Source of the DNA: Cladorhizidae sp. MBARI D1340-BT2 | Taxonomy: Eukaryota > Porifera > Demospongiae > Poecilosclerida > Cladorhizidae | Length of the DNA stretch: 64,000 bases | Reading direction: 5' to 3' | Assembly: GCA_028752905.1 (NCBI GenBank) | Contig: JAQNBH010000007.1 | Span: forward strand, 44,629,588 to 44,693,587 | In this document: piece after piece, positions 12,790 to 25,075 of the stretch | Position numbering within the stretch: position 1 is the first letter of the stretch | Layout of the letters: every line of letters starts with the position of its first letter | Position numbers and translations under genes: made by a program | The notes under the pieces: model-generated | Databases searched by the model: none | Told to the model about the DNA's origin: nothing | What the model saw: only the letters and a program-made list of their open reading frames with translations

Positions 12790-13975
12790 GTCTAAAATGA
12801 GAGATAACAGGTATCCAGTAGCTGTGCCCATAAAGCAGAATCTAGGTTCCAGTAGCTGTGCTCCACATGAAGTAAGAGGCAACCAGTAGGCTTGTCTTCC
12901 CATGGTGGTACCTCCTCCCCCCATGAAGCAGGGCCTAGGCACCGAGTAGCTGGGCTCCACATGGAGCAGAGTCTAGGCACCTAATAGCTGAGCTCCACAT
13001 TAGGTAAAGCCTAGGTAACTAGTATCTTGTCTTCCCATGAAGCAAGGGCTAGACACTCTTAGCTGGGATCCCCATGAAGCAGGGTCTAGATACATAGTTC
13101 TAGGCTCCCCATAAAGAAGGGCCTAGACACACAGTAGCTGGGCTCCCCATGAGGGCCTAGGAACCCAGTAGTGGTGTTCCCTATGAAGCAGGCCTAGGAA
13201 CCCAGTAGTGGTGTTCCCTATGAAGCAGGCCTAGGAACCCAGTAGTGGTGTTCCCTATGAAGCAGGCCTAGGAACCCAGTAGTGGTGTTCCCTATGAAGC
13301 AGGCCTAGGAACCCAGTAGTGGTGTTCCCTACGAAGCAGGCCTAGGAACCCAGTAGTGGTGTTCCCTATGAAGCAGGCCTAGGAACCCAGTAGTGGTGTT
13401 CCCTACGAAGCAGGCCTAGGAACCCAGTAGTGGTGTTCCCTATGAAGCAGGCCTAGGAACCCAGTAGTGGTGTTCCCTATGAAGCAGGCCTAGGAACCCA
13501 GTAGTGGTGTTCCCTACGAAGCAGGCCTAGGAACCCAGTAGTGGTGTTCCCTATGAAGCAAGCCTAGGAACCCAGTAGTGGTGTTCCCTACGAAGCAGGC
13601 CTAGGAACCCAGTAGTGGTGTTCCCTATGAAGCAGGCCTAGGAACCCAGTAGTGGTGTTCCCTATGAAGCAGGCCTAGAACCCAGTAGTGGTGTTCCCTA
13701 TGAAGCAGGCCTAGGAACCCAGTAGTGGTGTTCCCTACGAAGCAGGCCTAGGAACCCAGTAGTGGTGTTCCCTATGAAGCAGGCCTAGAACCCAGTAGTG
13801 GTGTTCCCTATGAAGTAGGAACCCAGTAGTGGTGTTCCCTATGAAGCAGGCCTAGGAACCCAGTAGTGGTGTTCCCTATGAAGCAGGCCTAGGAACCCAG
13901 TAGTGGTGTTCCCTATGAAGCAGGAACCCAGTAGTGGTGTTCCCTATGAAGCAGGCCTAGGCACTAGTAACTGAA
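12790..13975. repeat. 37-bp minisatellite with degenerate left flank
   Basis: The homogeneous core (13,140-13,960) has units containing AACCCAGTAGTGGTGTTCCC and AAGCAGGCCTAGG. The left 350 bp are strongly diverged relatives (GGCTCCACATG-AGCAGGGTCTAGG). More diverged relatives recur at 14,150-14,255. Confidence 0.93.
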
Positions 13976-15231
13976 ACACCCAGAAGCCAGGCCTAGACAA
14001 TGCGGTTCTTGTTCTAAATGTTCATGCCTTCCACCTTCACCCATTTTTTAACATTAGCATGTTCAGGCTAGCATTAATGCACATGTTCACCACATGCACC
14101 CAATCCAGTGTATATTGTAAAGCATTATTAAAAAAAGGGGAATAAAAAGGTAGCTGGGCTCCCCATGAAGCAGGCCTAGGCATCTAGTAACTGAAACACC
14201 CAGAAGTTGGGTCTAGACATGCGGTAGCTGTGTTCTACATGAAGCAGGGTCTAGGTGTCCTACAAAGCTGCATCGTAATATTTCCCCACCTGTGTGCAGC
14301 TTCTCATGATTTCCACTCAAAGTTACTGCTCAAATATTACTTTGCTGTATTATTACTTGTCGAGGATATCACGATGAAGGGGTCAAGCAGCATGTCTGGC
14401 GCCCAGGTTTGCTACCTTGTGGCTAGTCGCGGAGGATAACAGAACACACAAATTTAGTTTCAGTTTTAGTCGTGCGGTGATTCTAGGAAAAGTGGCAAAT
14501 AATTCTCAGAAGATTTGAGATTTTTTTCTTTGGTTTTGGCTGTTGTTGTTAATTTCACTTTTCATTGGGCGGTATTGGTAATGCCGCTGCGGGTTGTTTT
14601 GGGCCGTCATTGATCTCAAATTGCACGAAAAGAGCTGCAATTTATGCTTAAAACCTTCCTTGGGTAGTTTTTACACAAAGTTTAGTCCTGATAGATGGGT
14701 TCCTGAGAAATAAGCAGTCATAAAAAATAAAAAATAAAAAGCACAACCAGATACTAGTTCTCTAGTTGTCACTTACCTATATTTAATCTTGATATTGCTG
14801 AGCCCATCACATATATATGTATTACAGCACGGTGAACTATTTAGTGACTAACCTAATAACAATCTATATTAAAAAATTATTATTATTATGACAATTATTA
14901 TTACGACAATGTGATAATAAGGATGGGGAGAAGAACCAAGTATATACTCTGTTTGTAGTGGCATATTGACAGACATATTGACAGACTTGCACTAAGAGCT
15001 GATGCAATATATATAGCTCACAACTTATCTACCTGTCCACTATTGTGATATATATATATATACTGCAAACAAGATCAACAACAGCCAAAAAAAAACACCC
15101 AAAACCCAGACGCTACTACTTTATATATACTTTCATAGAAGGCGAGCAGATTCCTTATGAAGGCTAGCCGAAACGTCTAGGTTGTTGGTAGCGCTTCGTC
15201 TGTAACCGCGTACCGCTAGCGATTAAAATTA
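13976..15231. other. Intergenic region and NUP37 5' flank
   Basis: Includes relic 37-bp units at 14,150-14,255, AT-rich sequence, and an open frame at 14,230-14,439 with no recognisable domain. No TATA box at a convincing distance from the NUP37 ATG is obvious; the last 60 bp before it (CGCGTACCGCTAGCG) are CpG-rich. Confidence 0.4.
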
Positions 15232-15378
15232 ATGGCGGGTGATAGTGGTGTGGAGAAGTATGTCCTTCCTGTCGAGGATGGCGCGTGTAGCCTGGCCTTC
15301 TGTTCCAGCCAGGAGGCTAGCAACCTTCTAGCTGTGGGTGGACCATCCAATATATCCATCAAAGATTTCCACTTCGAC
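15232..15378 (+). CDS. NUP37: NUP37 exon 1
   Basis: This exon encodes 49 residues beginning MAGDSGVEKYVLPVEDGACS. They align with the first propeller strands of human Nup37 (VDCEDYVHVVEFNPFE), and LLAVGGPSNISI matches LIAYGGNNYVVIG. The donor is GAC|GTAAAG, phase 0. The ATG is the first in frame after upstream stops. This exon is the best-supported 5' end. Confidence 0.85.
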
Positions 15379-15652
15379 GTAAAGCTCCACCATACATCTC
15401 TCTCTCGCTCTCTGTTGCCATAGTTTTTTCCACGCCTAGGCAAGCTTTGTCGTATACACTAGTGGGGATGGAATTTACAGCAAATGTCGTAGCATACCGA
15501 CTGGCAACATGGCTGCGTATAGAGAAGAACGTGGCAACTGCGATCCTTTACCATATAAACTAGCAATGGCCTATCAGGCAAACACTGTTTACAGCCGTGA
15601 TCCAGCTAGTTGGTGGACGTGTGTGTTGTGTGTGTCTTTCTTTTGTGTGTAG

Positions 15653-15783
15653 CTAGAGGATGATGAGGGAGGAGAGAGCTGGCTGGATGTGTTGAAGGTG
15701 AAGGATGTGTTATCAATTATCCACCACAATGCTTCCTGTATTTGCTGGTCATCTGCTACTTCTCATCAAAATGCTCAGTTCAG
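15653..15783 (+). CDS. NUP37: NUP37 exon 2
   Basis: The acceptor is TGTGTAG after a pyrimidine/TG tract, and the donor is TTCAG|GTGAGC. It reads LEDDEGGESWLDVLKVKDVL and then IIHHNASCICWSS, matching the human acidic linker EEEADVEG and the HHGVRVDGIAWSP strand. It enters in phase 0 and leaves in phase 2. Confidence 0.85.
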
Positions 15784-16264
15784 GTGAGCTTGGACAAGAT
15801 GGGCTATTAATCTTGGGTGTGTATTCAACTGTTGTGAGGTGAGGTCTGTTTAAAAAAAATCCTATATGTAGTTTTTAATGTTGATAGAGGCTAGAAGGCA
15901 TATATGGTTTAGCAGCATCATGATTGCGCCAGAATGCTGCTGCACTTGTGTGGACGAAAAGTACCCAGTAATCCATCCCTACTTTACCAGATTGCAGGAC
16001 ACAATGGCGCATCTTTCACTGGGTAGTAGTGTTCACTCCTCTTCCATCTGAGTTCCCATGGCTCAAAGAGCTTTTGATGACTATCTTTGAAAGGAGTAGC
16101 TGACATTGACATAATTGCACAGTAATTATTAATTGGTAAAGGGTCAGCATATATGTGCTTGAATTAGGCGGAGTCATTTTCCCTCTAATCATACAGGTGA
16201 TGGCTAGGCGCTGAAATACCATTAAGATATCAAGTAGTTTTTATCGTGAGTAAAAAGAACTTTC
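15784..16264. other. NUP37 intron 2, unique left part
   Basis: No exon or array. It contains one TGGTAAAGGG motif at 16,134, the inverse of the CCCTTTACCA motif found around exons 3 and 4. Confidence 0.4.
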
Positions 16265-18017
16265 CCCATTCTACAAATATACCAACAGTGACTATTAATA
16301 TGCCCTGCTGGATGTGGTACATACACCAACAGTGACTCTATTAATATGCCCTGCTGGATGTGGGCTATTAATATACATACACCAACAGTGACTCTGCCCT
16401 GCTGGATGTGGGCTATTAATATACATACACCAACAGTGACTCTATTAATATGCCCTGCTGGATGTGGGCTATTAATATACATACACCAACAGTGACTCTA
16501 TTAATATGCCCTGCTGGATGTGGGCTATTAATATACATACACCAACAGTGACTCTATTAATATGCCCTGCTGGATGTGGGCTATTAATATACATACACCA
16601 ACAGTGACTCTATTAATATGGCCTGCTGGATGTGGGCTATTAATATACATACACCAACAGTGACTCTATTAATATGGCCTGCTGGATGTGGGCTATTAAT
16701 ATACATACACCAACAGTGACTCTATTAATATACCCTGCTGGATGTGGGCTATTAATATACATACACCAACAGTGCCTCTATTAATATGCCCTGCTGGATG
16801 TGGGCTATAAATATACATACACCAACAGTGACTCTATTAATACATCCTGCTGGATGTGGGCTATTAATATACATACACCAACAGTGACTATTAATATGGC
16901 CTGCTGGATGTGGGCTATTAATATACATACACCAACAGTGACTATTAATATGCCCTGCTGGATGTGGGCTATTAATATACATACACCAACAGTGACTCTA
17001 TTAATATGCCCTGCTGGATGTGAGCTATTAATATACATACACTAACAGTGACTCTATTAATATGCCCTGCTGGATGTGGGCTATTAATATACATACACCA
17101 ACAGTGACTCTATTAATATGGCCTGCTGGATGTGGGCTATTAATATACATACACCAACAGTGACTCTATTAATATGCCCTGCTGGACGTGGGCTATTAAT
17201 ATACATATACCAACAGTGACTCTATTAATATGCCCTGCTGGATGTGGGCTATTAATATACATACACCAACAGTGACTCTATTAATATGCCCTGCTGGATG
17301 TGGGCTATTAATATACATACACCAACAGTGACTCTATTAATATGCCCTGCTGGATGTGGGCTATTAATATACATACACCAACAGTGACTCTATTAATATG
17401 CCCTGCTGGATGTGAGCTATTAATATACATACACCAACAGTGACTCTATTAATATGCCCTGCTGGATGTGGGCTATTAATATACATACACCAACAGTGAC
17501 TCTATTAATATGGCCTGCTGGATGTGGGCTATTAATATACATACACCAACAGTGACTGTATTAATATGCCTTGCTGGATGTGGGCTATTAATATACATAC
17601 ACCAACGGTGACTCTATTAATATGCCCTGCTGGATGTGGGCTATTAATATACATACACCAACAGTGACTCTATTAATATGCCCTGCTGGATGTGGGCTAT
17701 TAATATACATACACCAACAGTGACTGTATTAATATGCCCTGCTGGATGTGGGCTATTAATATACATACACCAACAGTGACTCTATTAATATGACCTGCTG
17801 GATGTGGGCTATTAATATACATACACACCAACAGTGACTCTATTAATATGCCCTGCTGGATGTGGGCTATTAATATACATACACCAACAGTGACTCTATT
17901 AATATGCCCTGCTGGATGTGGTCTATTAATATACATACACCAACAGTGACTCTATTAATATGCCCTGCTGGATGTGGGCTATTAATATACATATACCAAC
18001 AGTGACTCTATTAATAT
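16265..18017. repeat. 56-bp minisatellite, about 31 units, NUP37 intron 2
   Basis: Units contain CCTGCTGGATGTGGGCTATT and ATACACCAACAGTGACTC. Occasional units lack six bases near their end. Very homogeneous. Confidence 0.96.
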
Positions 18018-18952
18018 GTGTAATACTTGAGTAGGCACACATGCCCACATTACCTGTTTTTTGTTGAAGGTTTGTGCTGTTAACTTTTGTCACGAGTAAA
18101 ATTCTGAGGAAACCAACTCATCACAACATGGAACAAAACCATCAGCTGACTCAGCTCAGCTAGACTAGACATTGCGCTGCATGTTTATGGCATTGATGAC
18201 ACTTTACCTGTTTGGATGAGTATAGAATCGGATTAGTGCTTTTAATCTAAGTTTTTGCAATGCGTTGGACCGTGTGGAGTCTTCTGATAGATAAATGAAC
18301 ACACTGCATGCAAGTTAAGTAAGTGTAGATGATAGGTACAAGATCTTGAAGACAAACATACACACAGTTTTAATGTTTTTAGGCTCACAGTTTACTATAT
18401 ACCTTGGTGAAGGATTCAAATGCTTGGGGGGGGGTCAAAATCGGCTGAAGACACCATTTCTGATACTAAGAAACTGCCAAAGTGAAGTTTGGCTAGGATT
18501 TTTTTTAATAAATAAAAATGTCCGCCATTTTAAAATCAACCCGATATATAGAAGGGGGAGGGGCAGGAGGGAGGAGATAAATATATATTTCAGTAAACCA
18601 ACCACACAGTAAACCAACCACACTAATGTTCTCGTATTTATAGCACCTTTCAAGTGACTCAAAATTACTTTTGAACCTTTACCAGACCACATAATTTTTA
18701 ATGTTTTGTTGACCCTTTACCAGACCACTTATATTCCAGGTTTTGTGGTCTGGTAAGGGGTTATCAATACTGTATCTTTGGTTATTAGTGTCAGCACTAT
18801 TCTTGCATTTAACTATTCTTGCATTTAACTTGCATTTAACTAGTTTGTAGGTTGGCATGGTGTCATATACTGAATATGAAGATATAGTACTGATCATCCC
18901 TTACCAGACCACATTTCTCGAGTGAATCCCTTACCAGGTTCCATATTGACAG
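18018..18952. other. NUP37 intron 2, right part
   Basis: Carries four or more copies of the CCCTTACCAGACCAC motif in both orientations (18,676-18,937) and no exon until 18,953. Confidence 0.45.
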
Positions 18953-19025
18953 GTTCTGTGCTAGTAGTAGAGATGGAGGAACTGTCACTGCTTTCTCCTC
19001 TACGCTGGAAGAAACCACATGCAAG
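18953..19025 (+). CDS. NUP37: NUP37 exon 3
   Basis: This 73-nt exon completes an Arg codon and reads FCASSRDGGTVTAFSSTLEE followed by TTCK, the counterpart of human KFCTSAADMKIRLFTSDLQD. The donor is AAG|GTGGGT. A piggyBac-type MITE begins 46 bp downstream. Confidence 0.88.
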
Positions 19026-19071
19026 GTGGGTCCAGGGGAGACCCTTTACCAAATTTCCCACTTTTCTTTAA

Positions 19072-19273
19072 CCCTTAGAACCCTATGCTCCCTAATATGT
19101 GCGTGCCTGCCACCCTGTGGTCCTGGAGAAAAAAATTACTAAAAAGTTTAAAGTTGATTATAATGCAAAAATATATATATATATATATAAATTTTTAAAA
19201 AGGGGAAAAGCCGAAAAATCGGCCGCTCGGGTATATACCACGGCCGAAAAATCGGCCGCTCAGGTTCTAAGAG
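19072..19273. mobile_element. piggyBac-type MITE with TTAA target duplications, NUP37 intron 3
   Basis: A 202-bp element begins CCCTTAGAACC and ends GGTTCTAAGAG, imperfect 11-bp inverted termini, and is flanked on both sides by TTAA (19,068-19,071 and 19,274-19,277). TTAA duplication and CCC termini are diagnostic of piggyBac-mobilised elements. It contains a (TA)n run and two copies of CCGAAAAATCGGCCGCTC, and has no coding capacity. Confidence 0.8.
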
Positions 19274-19493
19274 TTAATAGTCGTATTGTTGGTAGTGTAG
19301 ACCCTTTACCAACCCCTATTTTTCATGAGGCCACAATGTTTTAAGGAGCTGTCTATTGTCTTGTAAATTTGCTGTGAATTCCAATTAGAGATAATTAACG
19401 GGTAATGTTCAGTGCTGTACAGCTAACCACTGGCACGCAAGACGTGTATGTGTGTGCACGTGCATGAGCAATGTCATCTATTGCCTTCGTCAG

Positions 19494-19682
19494 GTACTTG
19501 GTGGCCACAAGTCTGTTGTGAATGACCTTTGCTCCCATCCTGGTGATGAGAGTGTTGTTGCTAGTGTTGGGGACGACTGCATGTGTCGTATTTGGGACCT
19601 TCAACAAACCCAGCTGAGGTCGGAGTACAAGCTGGGCGCTCCAGGGAGAAGTGTGCGGTGGCACCCGCTGGACCCAGATAAG
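19494..19682 (+). CDS. NUP37: NUP37 exon 4, WD repeat
   Basis: This exon encodes 63 residues: VLGGHKSVVNDLCSHPGDES, then VVASVGDDCMCRIWDLQQTQ and a C-terminal SVRWHPLDPDK. This is a full WD repeat with the GH...SxxDD...C+IW(D/N)L signature, and it aligns residue for residue with human LEGHTDFINGLVFDP and SVSDDHTCRIWNL. Phase 0 on both sides. Confidence 0.95.
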
Positions 19683-20054
19683 GTTTGTGTGGGTGGGTGG
19701 GGTGGAGTGGGTGTGACAATTGGCACCCCCTGGACCCAGAAAGGTTTTGGGGAGGGAGAGAGAATGTGGGCGTGGGTGTGGCAGGTGGCATCAACTTGAC
19801 CAGATAAGGTTTAGCTTCGGAGCTAGGGCTCATGTGTTAAGTGCATGAATGAATGCTCGAGGACTTGGGATAGATGCTGAAGAGTGTCACATGACTAACT
19901 CAATATTCCTCTATAGAGCGTGTACATGTAACACTTGCTCGTGTTAGACAACAGCTTCAGGATTCTGAATTTGAACCTTGACCCTTTAACAATGTAGTGC
20001 GATAAGGTGAGGATGGCCAACATTTTCCTGTCATTAGAATCCGACGTCATGCAT
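19683..20054. other. NUP37 intron 4, left part
   Basis: Near 19,720 a short stretch (CACCCCCTGGACCCAGA) repeats the exon 4 end (19,663), suggesting a local duplication of the exon-intron junction. No further exon. Confidence 0.4.
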
Positions 20055-20550
20055 TACATAATCATATAGTACACAATCATGTATTACATAATCAAGTATT
20101 ACATAATTATGTATTGCTGCATAGTCATGTATTACATAATCATGCATTACATAATCATGCATTACATAATCATATAATTATTACACAATCATGTATTACA
20201 TAATCAAGTATTACATAACATAATCATGCATTACATAATCATGTATTACATAATCATGCATTACATAATCATAATTATGTCTTGCATAATCATGCATAGT
20301 CATGTATTACATAATCATGCATTACATAATCACATAATCATACATTGCATAATCATACATAGTCATGTATTACATAATCATGATTACATAATCATGTATT
20401 GCATAATCATGCATTACATAATCATGCATTACATAATCATGCATTACATAATCATGCATTACATAATCATGCATTACATAATCATGCATTGCATAATCAT
20501 GCATTACATAATCATGCATTACATAATCATGCATTACATAATCATGTAGC
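20055..20550. repeat. 15-bp AT-rich minisatellite, NUP37 intron 4
   Basis: Unit CATAATCATGCATTA, with CATGTATTA and other variants on the left and near-identical units on the right. The Met-His-Tyr-Ile-Ile frames are artefacts. Confidence 0.95.
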
Positions 20551-21056
20551 GGTGTTTCTACCGATCATTCCGATCATTTTTCAGTTCTGACAAGCCAGGC
20601 CAATGGTAAGAATGCTAAGCTTGGAGTGGGCTCTTGCTAGAGTTGGCATGGATGACTTGCTGTGTGACTTTCCATGCCTGCCTGCTTAGCTAGAACTCAT
20701 AGAGGGCCCAGGAAGGCCCTGACCCCTGAACTTGAGCTACTCCTCTACTTCTCCACCTCTCTCTCTCGGCTACAAACATGTTCATGTGCAGCAGGTGTGT
20801 AGTACCGTTGCCGAGAGAGGTTGGCATGGAAGTTAGGGGCTATTTACACTAACCACACAGCTCTAGTATAGCAACCACAGAACTTTCCACTCCTCATATG
20901 CCACGCCCATCTTTCACACCTCAAATAAACAAGCATACTTATTTATGTACATAGTTGGGGGGGGGGGGCATTTTCTTTTTCTCATGAATATTCATATCCA
21001 ACACTAACATTACCTTAATGCACACATACACACCTGTTCCATGTACACATGTGCAG
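20551..21056. other. NUP37 intron 4, right part
   Basis: Unique sequence with a G10 run near 20,957. No exon until 21,057. Confidence 0.4.
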
Positions 21057-21238
21057 CTCATCGTAGCTGAGAGAGGTGGGCGTGTTCGTCTCTATGACAC
21101 ATCCACTGACTGCCCCATCCTCTCTGTCGACTGCCCTAACCTGCCTCTGTTGGACGTTGACTGGGCACCTAGCAACAGCCAGTTGCTAGGGGGTGTCGCT
21201 GATGGAAGTTGGTTTCTGTGGGACCTATCATATTCAAG
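21057..21238 (+). CDS. NUP37: NUP37 exon 5
   Basis: Starts LIVAERGGRVRLYDTSTDCP (human LMVAEKNGTIRFYDLLAQQA) and ends GGVADGSWFLWDLSYS (human GAVAGNDWLIWDITRS). The acceptor is ATGTGCAG after a CA-rich tract, and the donor is TCAAG|GTATAA. It leaves in phase 2. The next 2.2 kb of intron is a 15-bp array. Confidence 0.95.
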
Positions 21239-21664
21239 GTATAACAGTGGCGCTGGATTCCCGGGAAATGGTTGTGTATATTTAAGTGGCTGCTATTGGA
21301 ATGTTGTTAGGCTGAGTGCTTGTAATATCAGTCAGCAAGAAAATGGCCGCTTAGAACCAGAGCCACTGAACAAGCACTGGCCACATGCAGACAGAATCAA
21401 TTTCTCGTGTAGATACATGTCGCGGAGTAATACCAGGCTAGCTAGCTAGGAGGGATGGTGGACTCTTCGGAGCAGCACCAGGAGAGAGGCAGGCATGGAC
21501 AGCCCATCTAGTGGCCAACAGCCCTTGGAAGAAGCACTGACTTTTGAGCGGGTGGGAAACAGTGTCGATGCCTAACCAATAGAGGCATTTCAAGTAGGTG
21601 CTTAATATACAGCAAGTACCTGCTTAACGAGCAAGCTTTTACAGTGGGTTTTGTTTTGTTTTGT
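21239..21664. other. NUP37 intron 5, left part
   Basis: Unique. The open frame that reads on from exon 5 ends at 21,449 and shows no homology past the GTATAA donor. Confidence 0.4.
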
Positions 21665-23862
21665 CTGGGGAGGAGTGACTGGTGAAGGTGTGACTGGTGA
21701 AGGTGTGACTGGTGATGGTGTGACTGGTGATGGTGTGACTGGTGATGGTGTGACTGGTGATGGTGTGACTGATGGTGGTGTGACTGGTGGTGGTGTGACC
21801 GGTGGTGGTGTGACTGGTGATGGTGTGACTGGTGATGGTGTGACTGGTGGTGGTGTGACTGGTGGTGGTGTGACTGGTGATGGTGTGACTGGTGGTGGTG
21901 TGACTGGTGATGGTGTGACTGGTGGCGGTGTGACTGGTGTTGGTGTGACTGGTGATGGTGTGACTGGTGATGGTGTGACTGGTGATGGTGTGACTGGTGA
22001 TGGTGTGACTGGTGATGGTGTGACTGGTGTTGGTGTGACTGGTGGTGGTGTGACTGGTGTTGGTGTGACTGGTGATGGTGTGACTGGTGATGGTGTGATT
22101 GGTGGTTGGTGTGACTGGTGGTGGTGTGACTGGTGGTGGTGTGACTGGTGGTGGTGTGACTGGTGATGGTGTGACTGGTGATGGTGTGACTGGTGGTGGT
22201 GTGACTGGTGGTTGTGTGACTGGTGATGGTGTGACTGGTGTTGGTGTGACTGGTGATGGTGTGACTGGTGTTGGTGTGACTGGTGATGGTGTGACTGGTG
22301 GTGGTGTGACTGGTGGTGGTGTGACTGACTGGTGATGGTGTGACTGGTGTTGGTGTGACTGGTGGTGGTGTGACTGGTGGTGGTGTGACTGGTGATGGTG
22401 TGACTGGTGATGGTGTGACTGGTGTTGGTGTGACTGGTGATTGTGTGACTGGTGGTGGTGTGACTGGTGTTGGTGTGACTGGTGATGGTGTGACTGGTGA
22501 TGGTGTGACTGGTGTTGGTGTGACTGGTGGTTGGTGTGACTGGTGGTGGTGTGACTGGTGGTGGTGTGACTGGTGGTGGTGTGACTGGTGTTGGTGTGAC
22601 TGGTGATGGTGTGACTGGTGGTGGTGTGACTGGTGATGGTGTGACTGGTGTTGGTGTGACTGGTGATGGTGTGACTGGTGATGGTGTGACTGGTGATGGT
22701 GTGACTGGTGATGGTGTGACTGGTGATGGTGTGACTGGTGTTGGTGTGACTGGTGATGGTGTGACTGGTGATGGTGTGACTGGTGGTGGTGTGACTGGTG
22801 GTGGTGTGACTGGTGATGGTGTGACTGGTGATGGTGTGACTGGTGGTGGTGTGACTGGTGTTGGTGTGACTGGTGGTTGTGTGACTGGTCTTGGTGTGAC
22901 TGGTGATGGTGTGACTGGTCTTGGTGTGACTGGTGATGGTGTGACTGGTGGTGGTGTGACTGGTGATGGTGTGACTGGTGGTGGTGTGACTGGTGGTGGT
23001 GTGACTGGTGATGGTGTGACTGGTAGTGGTGTGACTGGTGATGGTGTGACTGGTAGTGGTGTGACTGGTGTTGGTGTGACTGGTGTTGGTGTGACTGGTG
23101 TTGGTGTGACTGGTGATGGTGTGACTGGTGATGGTGTGACTGGTGTTGGTGTGACTGGTGTTGGTGTGACTGGTGATGGTGTGACTGGTCTTGGTGTGAC
23201 TGGTGATGGTGTGACTGGTGGTGGTGTGACTGGTGGTGGTGTGACTGGTGATGGTGTGACTGGTAGTGGTGTGACTGGTGATGGTGTGACTGGTAGTGGT
23301 GTGACTGGTGTTGGTGTGACTGGTGTTGGTGTGACTGGTGATGGTGTGACTGGTGGTGGTGTGACTGGTGGTGGTGTGACTGGTGGTGGTGTGACTGGTG
23401 GTGGTGTGACTGGTGGTGGTGTGACTGGTGGTGGTGTGACTGGTGGTGGTGTGACTGGTGGTGGTGTGACCGGTGGTGGTGTGACCGGTGATGGTGTGAC
23501 TGGTGGTGGTGTGACCGGTGGTGGTGTGACTGGTAGTGGTGTGACTGGTGTTGGTGTGACTGGTGTTGGTGTGACTGGTGATGGTGTGACTGGTGTTGGT
23601 GTGACTGGTGTTGGTGTGACTGGTGATGGTGTGACTGGTGATGGTGTGACTGGTGGTGGTGTGACTGGTGGTGGTGTGACTGGTGGTGGTGTGACTGGTG
23701 GTGGTGTGACTGGTGGTGGTGTGACTGGTGGTGGTGTGACTGGTGGTGGTGTGACTGGTGGTGGTGTGACCGGTGGTGGTGTGACCGGTGATGGTGTGAC
23801 TGGTGATGGTGTGACTGGTAGTGGTGTGACTTGTAGTGGTGTGACTGGTGATGGGTATGACC
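21665..23862. repeat. 15-bp minisatellite, about 146 units, NUP37 intron 5
   Basis: Unit GGTGTGACTGGTGAT with the last codon-sized triplet varying (GAT, GGT, GTT, AGT, CTT). Both strands are open for hundreds of codons, giving Gly-Val-Thr-Gly-X one way and His-Thr-X-Thr-Ser the other. Its place inside an intron and the lack of any start, end or splice logic argue against coding. Confidence 0.97.
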
Positions 23863-24066
23863 AGGGCTAGGTTTAGGACTAGGGATAGGGATAGGACTCG
23901 GCTTGCTTGGATGTCTTTGACAGTTCTCCTCAAATGTGCATGGTGCATGATGGACTTATGAACAGAATGGCAGCCCCTAGAACCAAACTCATCTCAGCTC
24001 ATACTCACTTTAGCAGCTGCCATTGTGTCTTGGACTGTTTTAGTTCCAGAAATGCTCCCTGGCAGT

Positions 24067-24237
24067 GTAGCTTGGAATCCTTCACCAAGCTAGTAACCAA
24101 TACCTTGGAATCCTTCACCAAGCTAGTAAACCTGTACCTTGGAATCCTTCACCAAGCTAGTAAACCAATAGCTTGGAATCCTTCACCAAGCTAGTAAACC
24201 TGTACCTTGGAATCCTTCACCAAGCTAGTAAACCAGC
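24067..24237. repeat. 34-35-bp repeat, about five units
   Basis: Units contain CTTGGAATCCTTCACCAAGC and TAGTAAACC. CTTGG and CCAAG make each unit a small inverted repeat. Confidence 0.9.
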
Positions 24238-24599
24238 AGGCTTCAAAGTCCTTTCTTTTAAAGAAGGTTTTCTCAATTCTTGAGACTCAAGTTACTCTTG
24301 CAGAAAGTGGGTGTGTATCGTTGGTCTCTGCAAAACTTACATAACTGGTGTAGATGACTCCTGCATACATGTACAAGGCTCTTCTGCATGCTCTCAGAGG
24401 TAAAAGTGGTAAAGGTCATCACTACATGTGCTCAATCATGTATGTATAAGTTAGAAGAGCTAGGTGTGGCTTTCACTGGAGGTGACAACCCCAGGCATGT
24501 GCACAAGAATGAGTGACGAGATTTTATCTGATAGCAGTAGATGGCCAGCAGAGGCTTGGGGTGGAGTAGGTGAGGCAGCTGCTTGTGTGTATCTGATGG
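24238..24599. other. NUP37 intron 5, unique stretch
   Basis: No exon or array visible. Confidence 0.35.
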
Positions 24600-25075
24600 C
24601 TATAGTTATCCTTCTGTATGGTAGATGACTTCGCCTATAAAATATCCTTCTATATGGTGACTCCGCCTATAAAATATCCTTCTGTACGATAGATGACTCC
24701 ACCTATAAAATATCCTTCTATATGGTGACTCCACCTATAAAATATCCTTCTGTATGGTAACTCCACCTATAAAATATCCTTCTGTATGATAGATGACTCC
24801 GCCTATAAAATATCCTTCTGTATGTTGACTCCAACTATAAAATATCCTTCTGTACGATAGATGACTGCCTATAAAATATCCTTCTGTATGTTGACTCCCC
24901 CTATAAAATATCCTTCTCTACGATAGATGACTCCGCCTATAAAATATCCTTCTGTATGTTGACTCCACCTATAAAATATTCTTCTGTACTATAGATGACT
25001 CCGCCTATAAAATATCCTTCTATATGGTGACTCCACTTATAAAATATCGTTTTTTATGGTAGATGACTCTGCCTA
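24600..25075. repeat. Tandem repeat of 31-38 bp units
   Basis: Units share CCTATAAAATATCCTTCT, alternating a longer form with ATAGATGACTCC and a shorter form with TGGTGACTCC. Confidence 0.9.

Noticed and set aside
14230..14439. Possible small exon or gene with MKGSSSMSGAQ before GTTTGC
   Set aside because: No homology, weak donor, and no downstream partner exon could be found.
21639..23948. 769-codon minus frame (His-Thr-X-Thr-Ser) and collagen-like Gly-Val-Thr-Gly frames
   Set aside because: 15-bp array within a NUP37 intron; open on both strands because the unit lacks stops.
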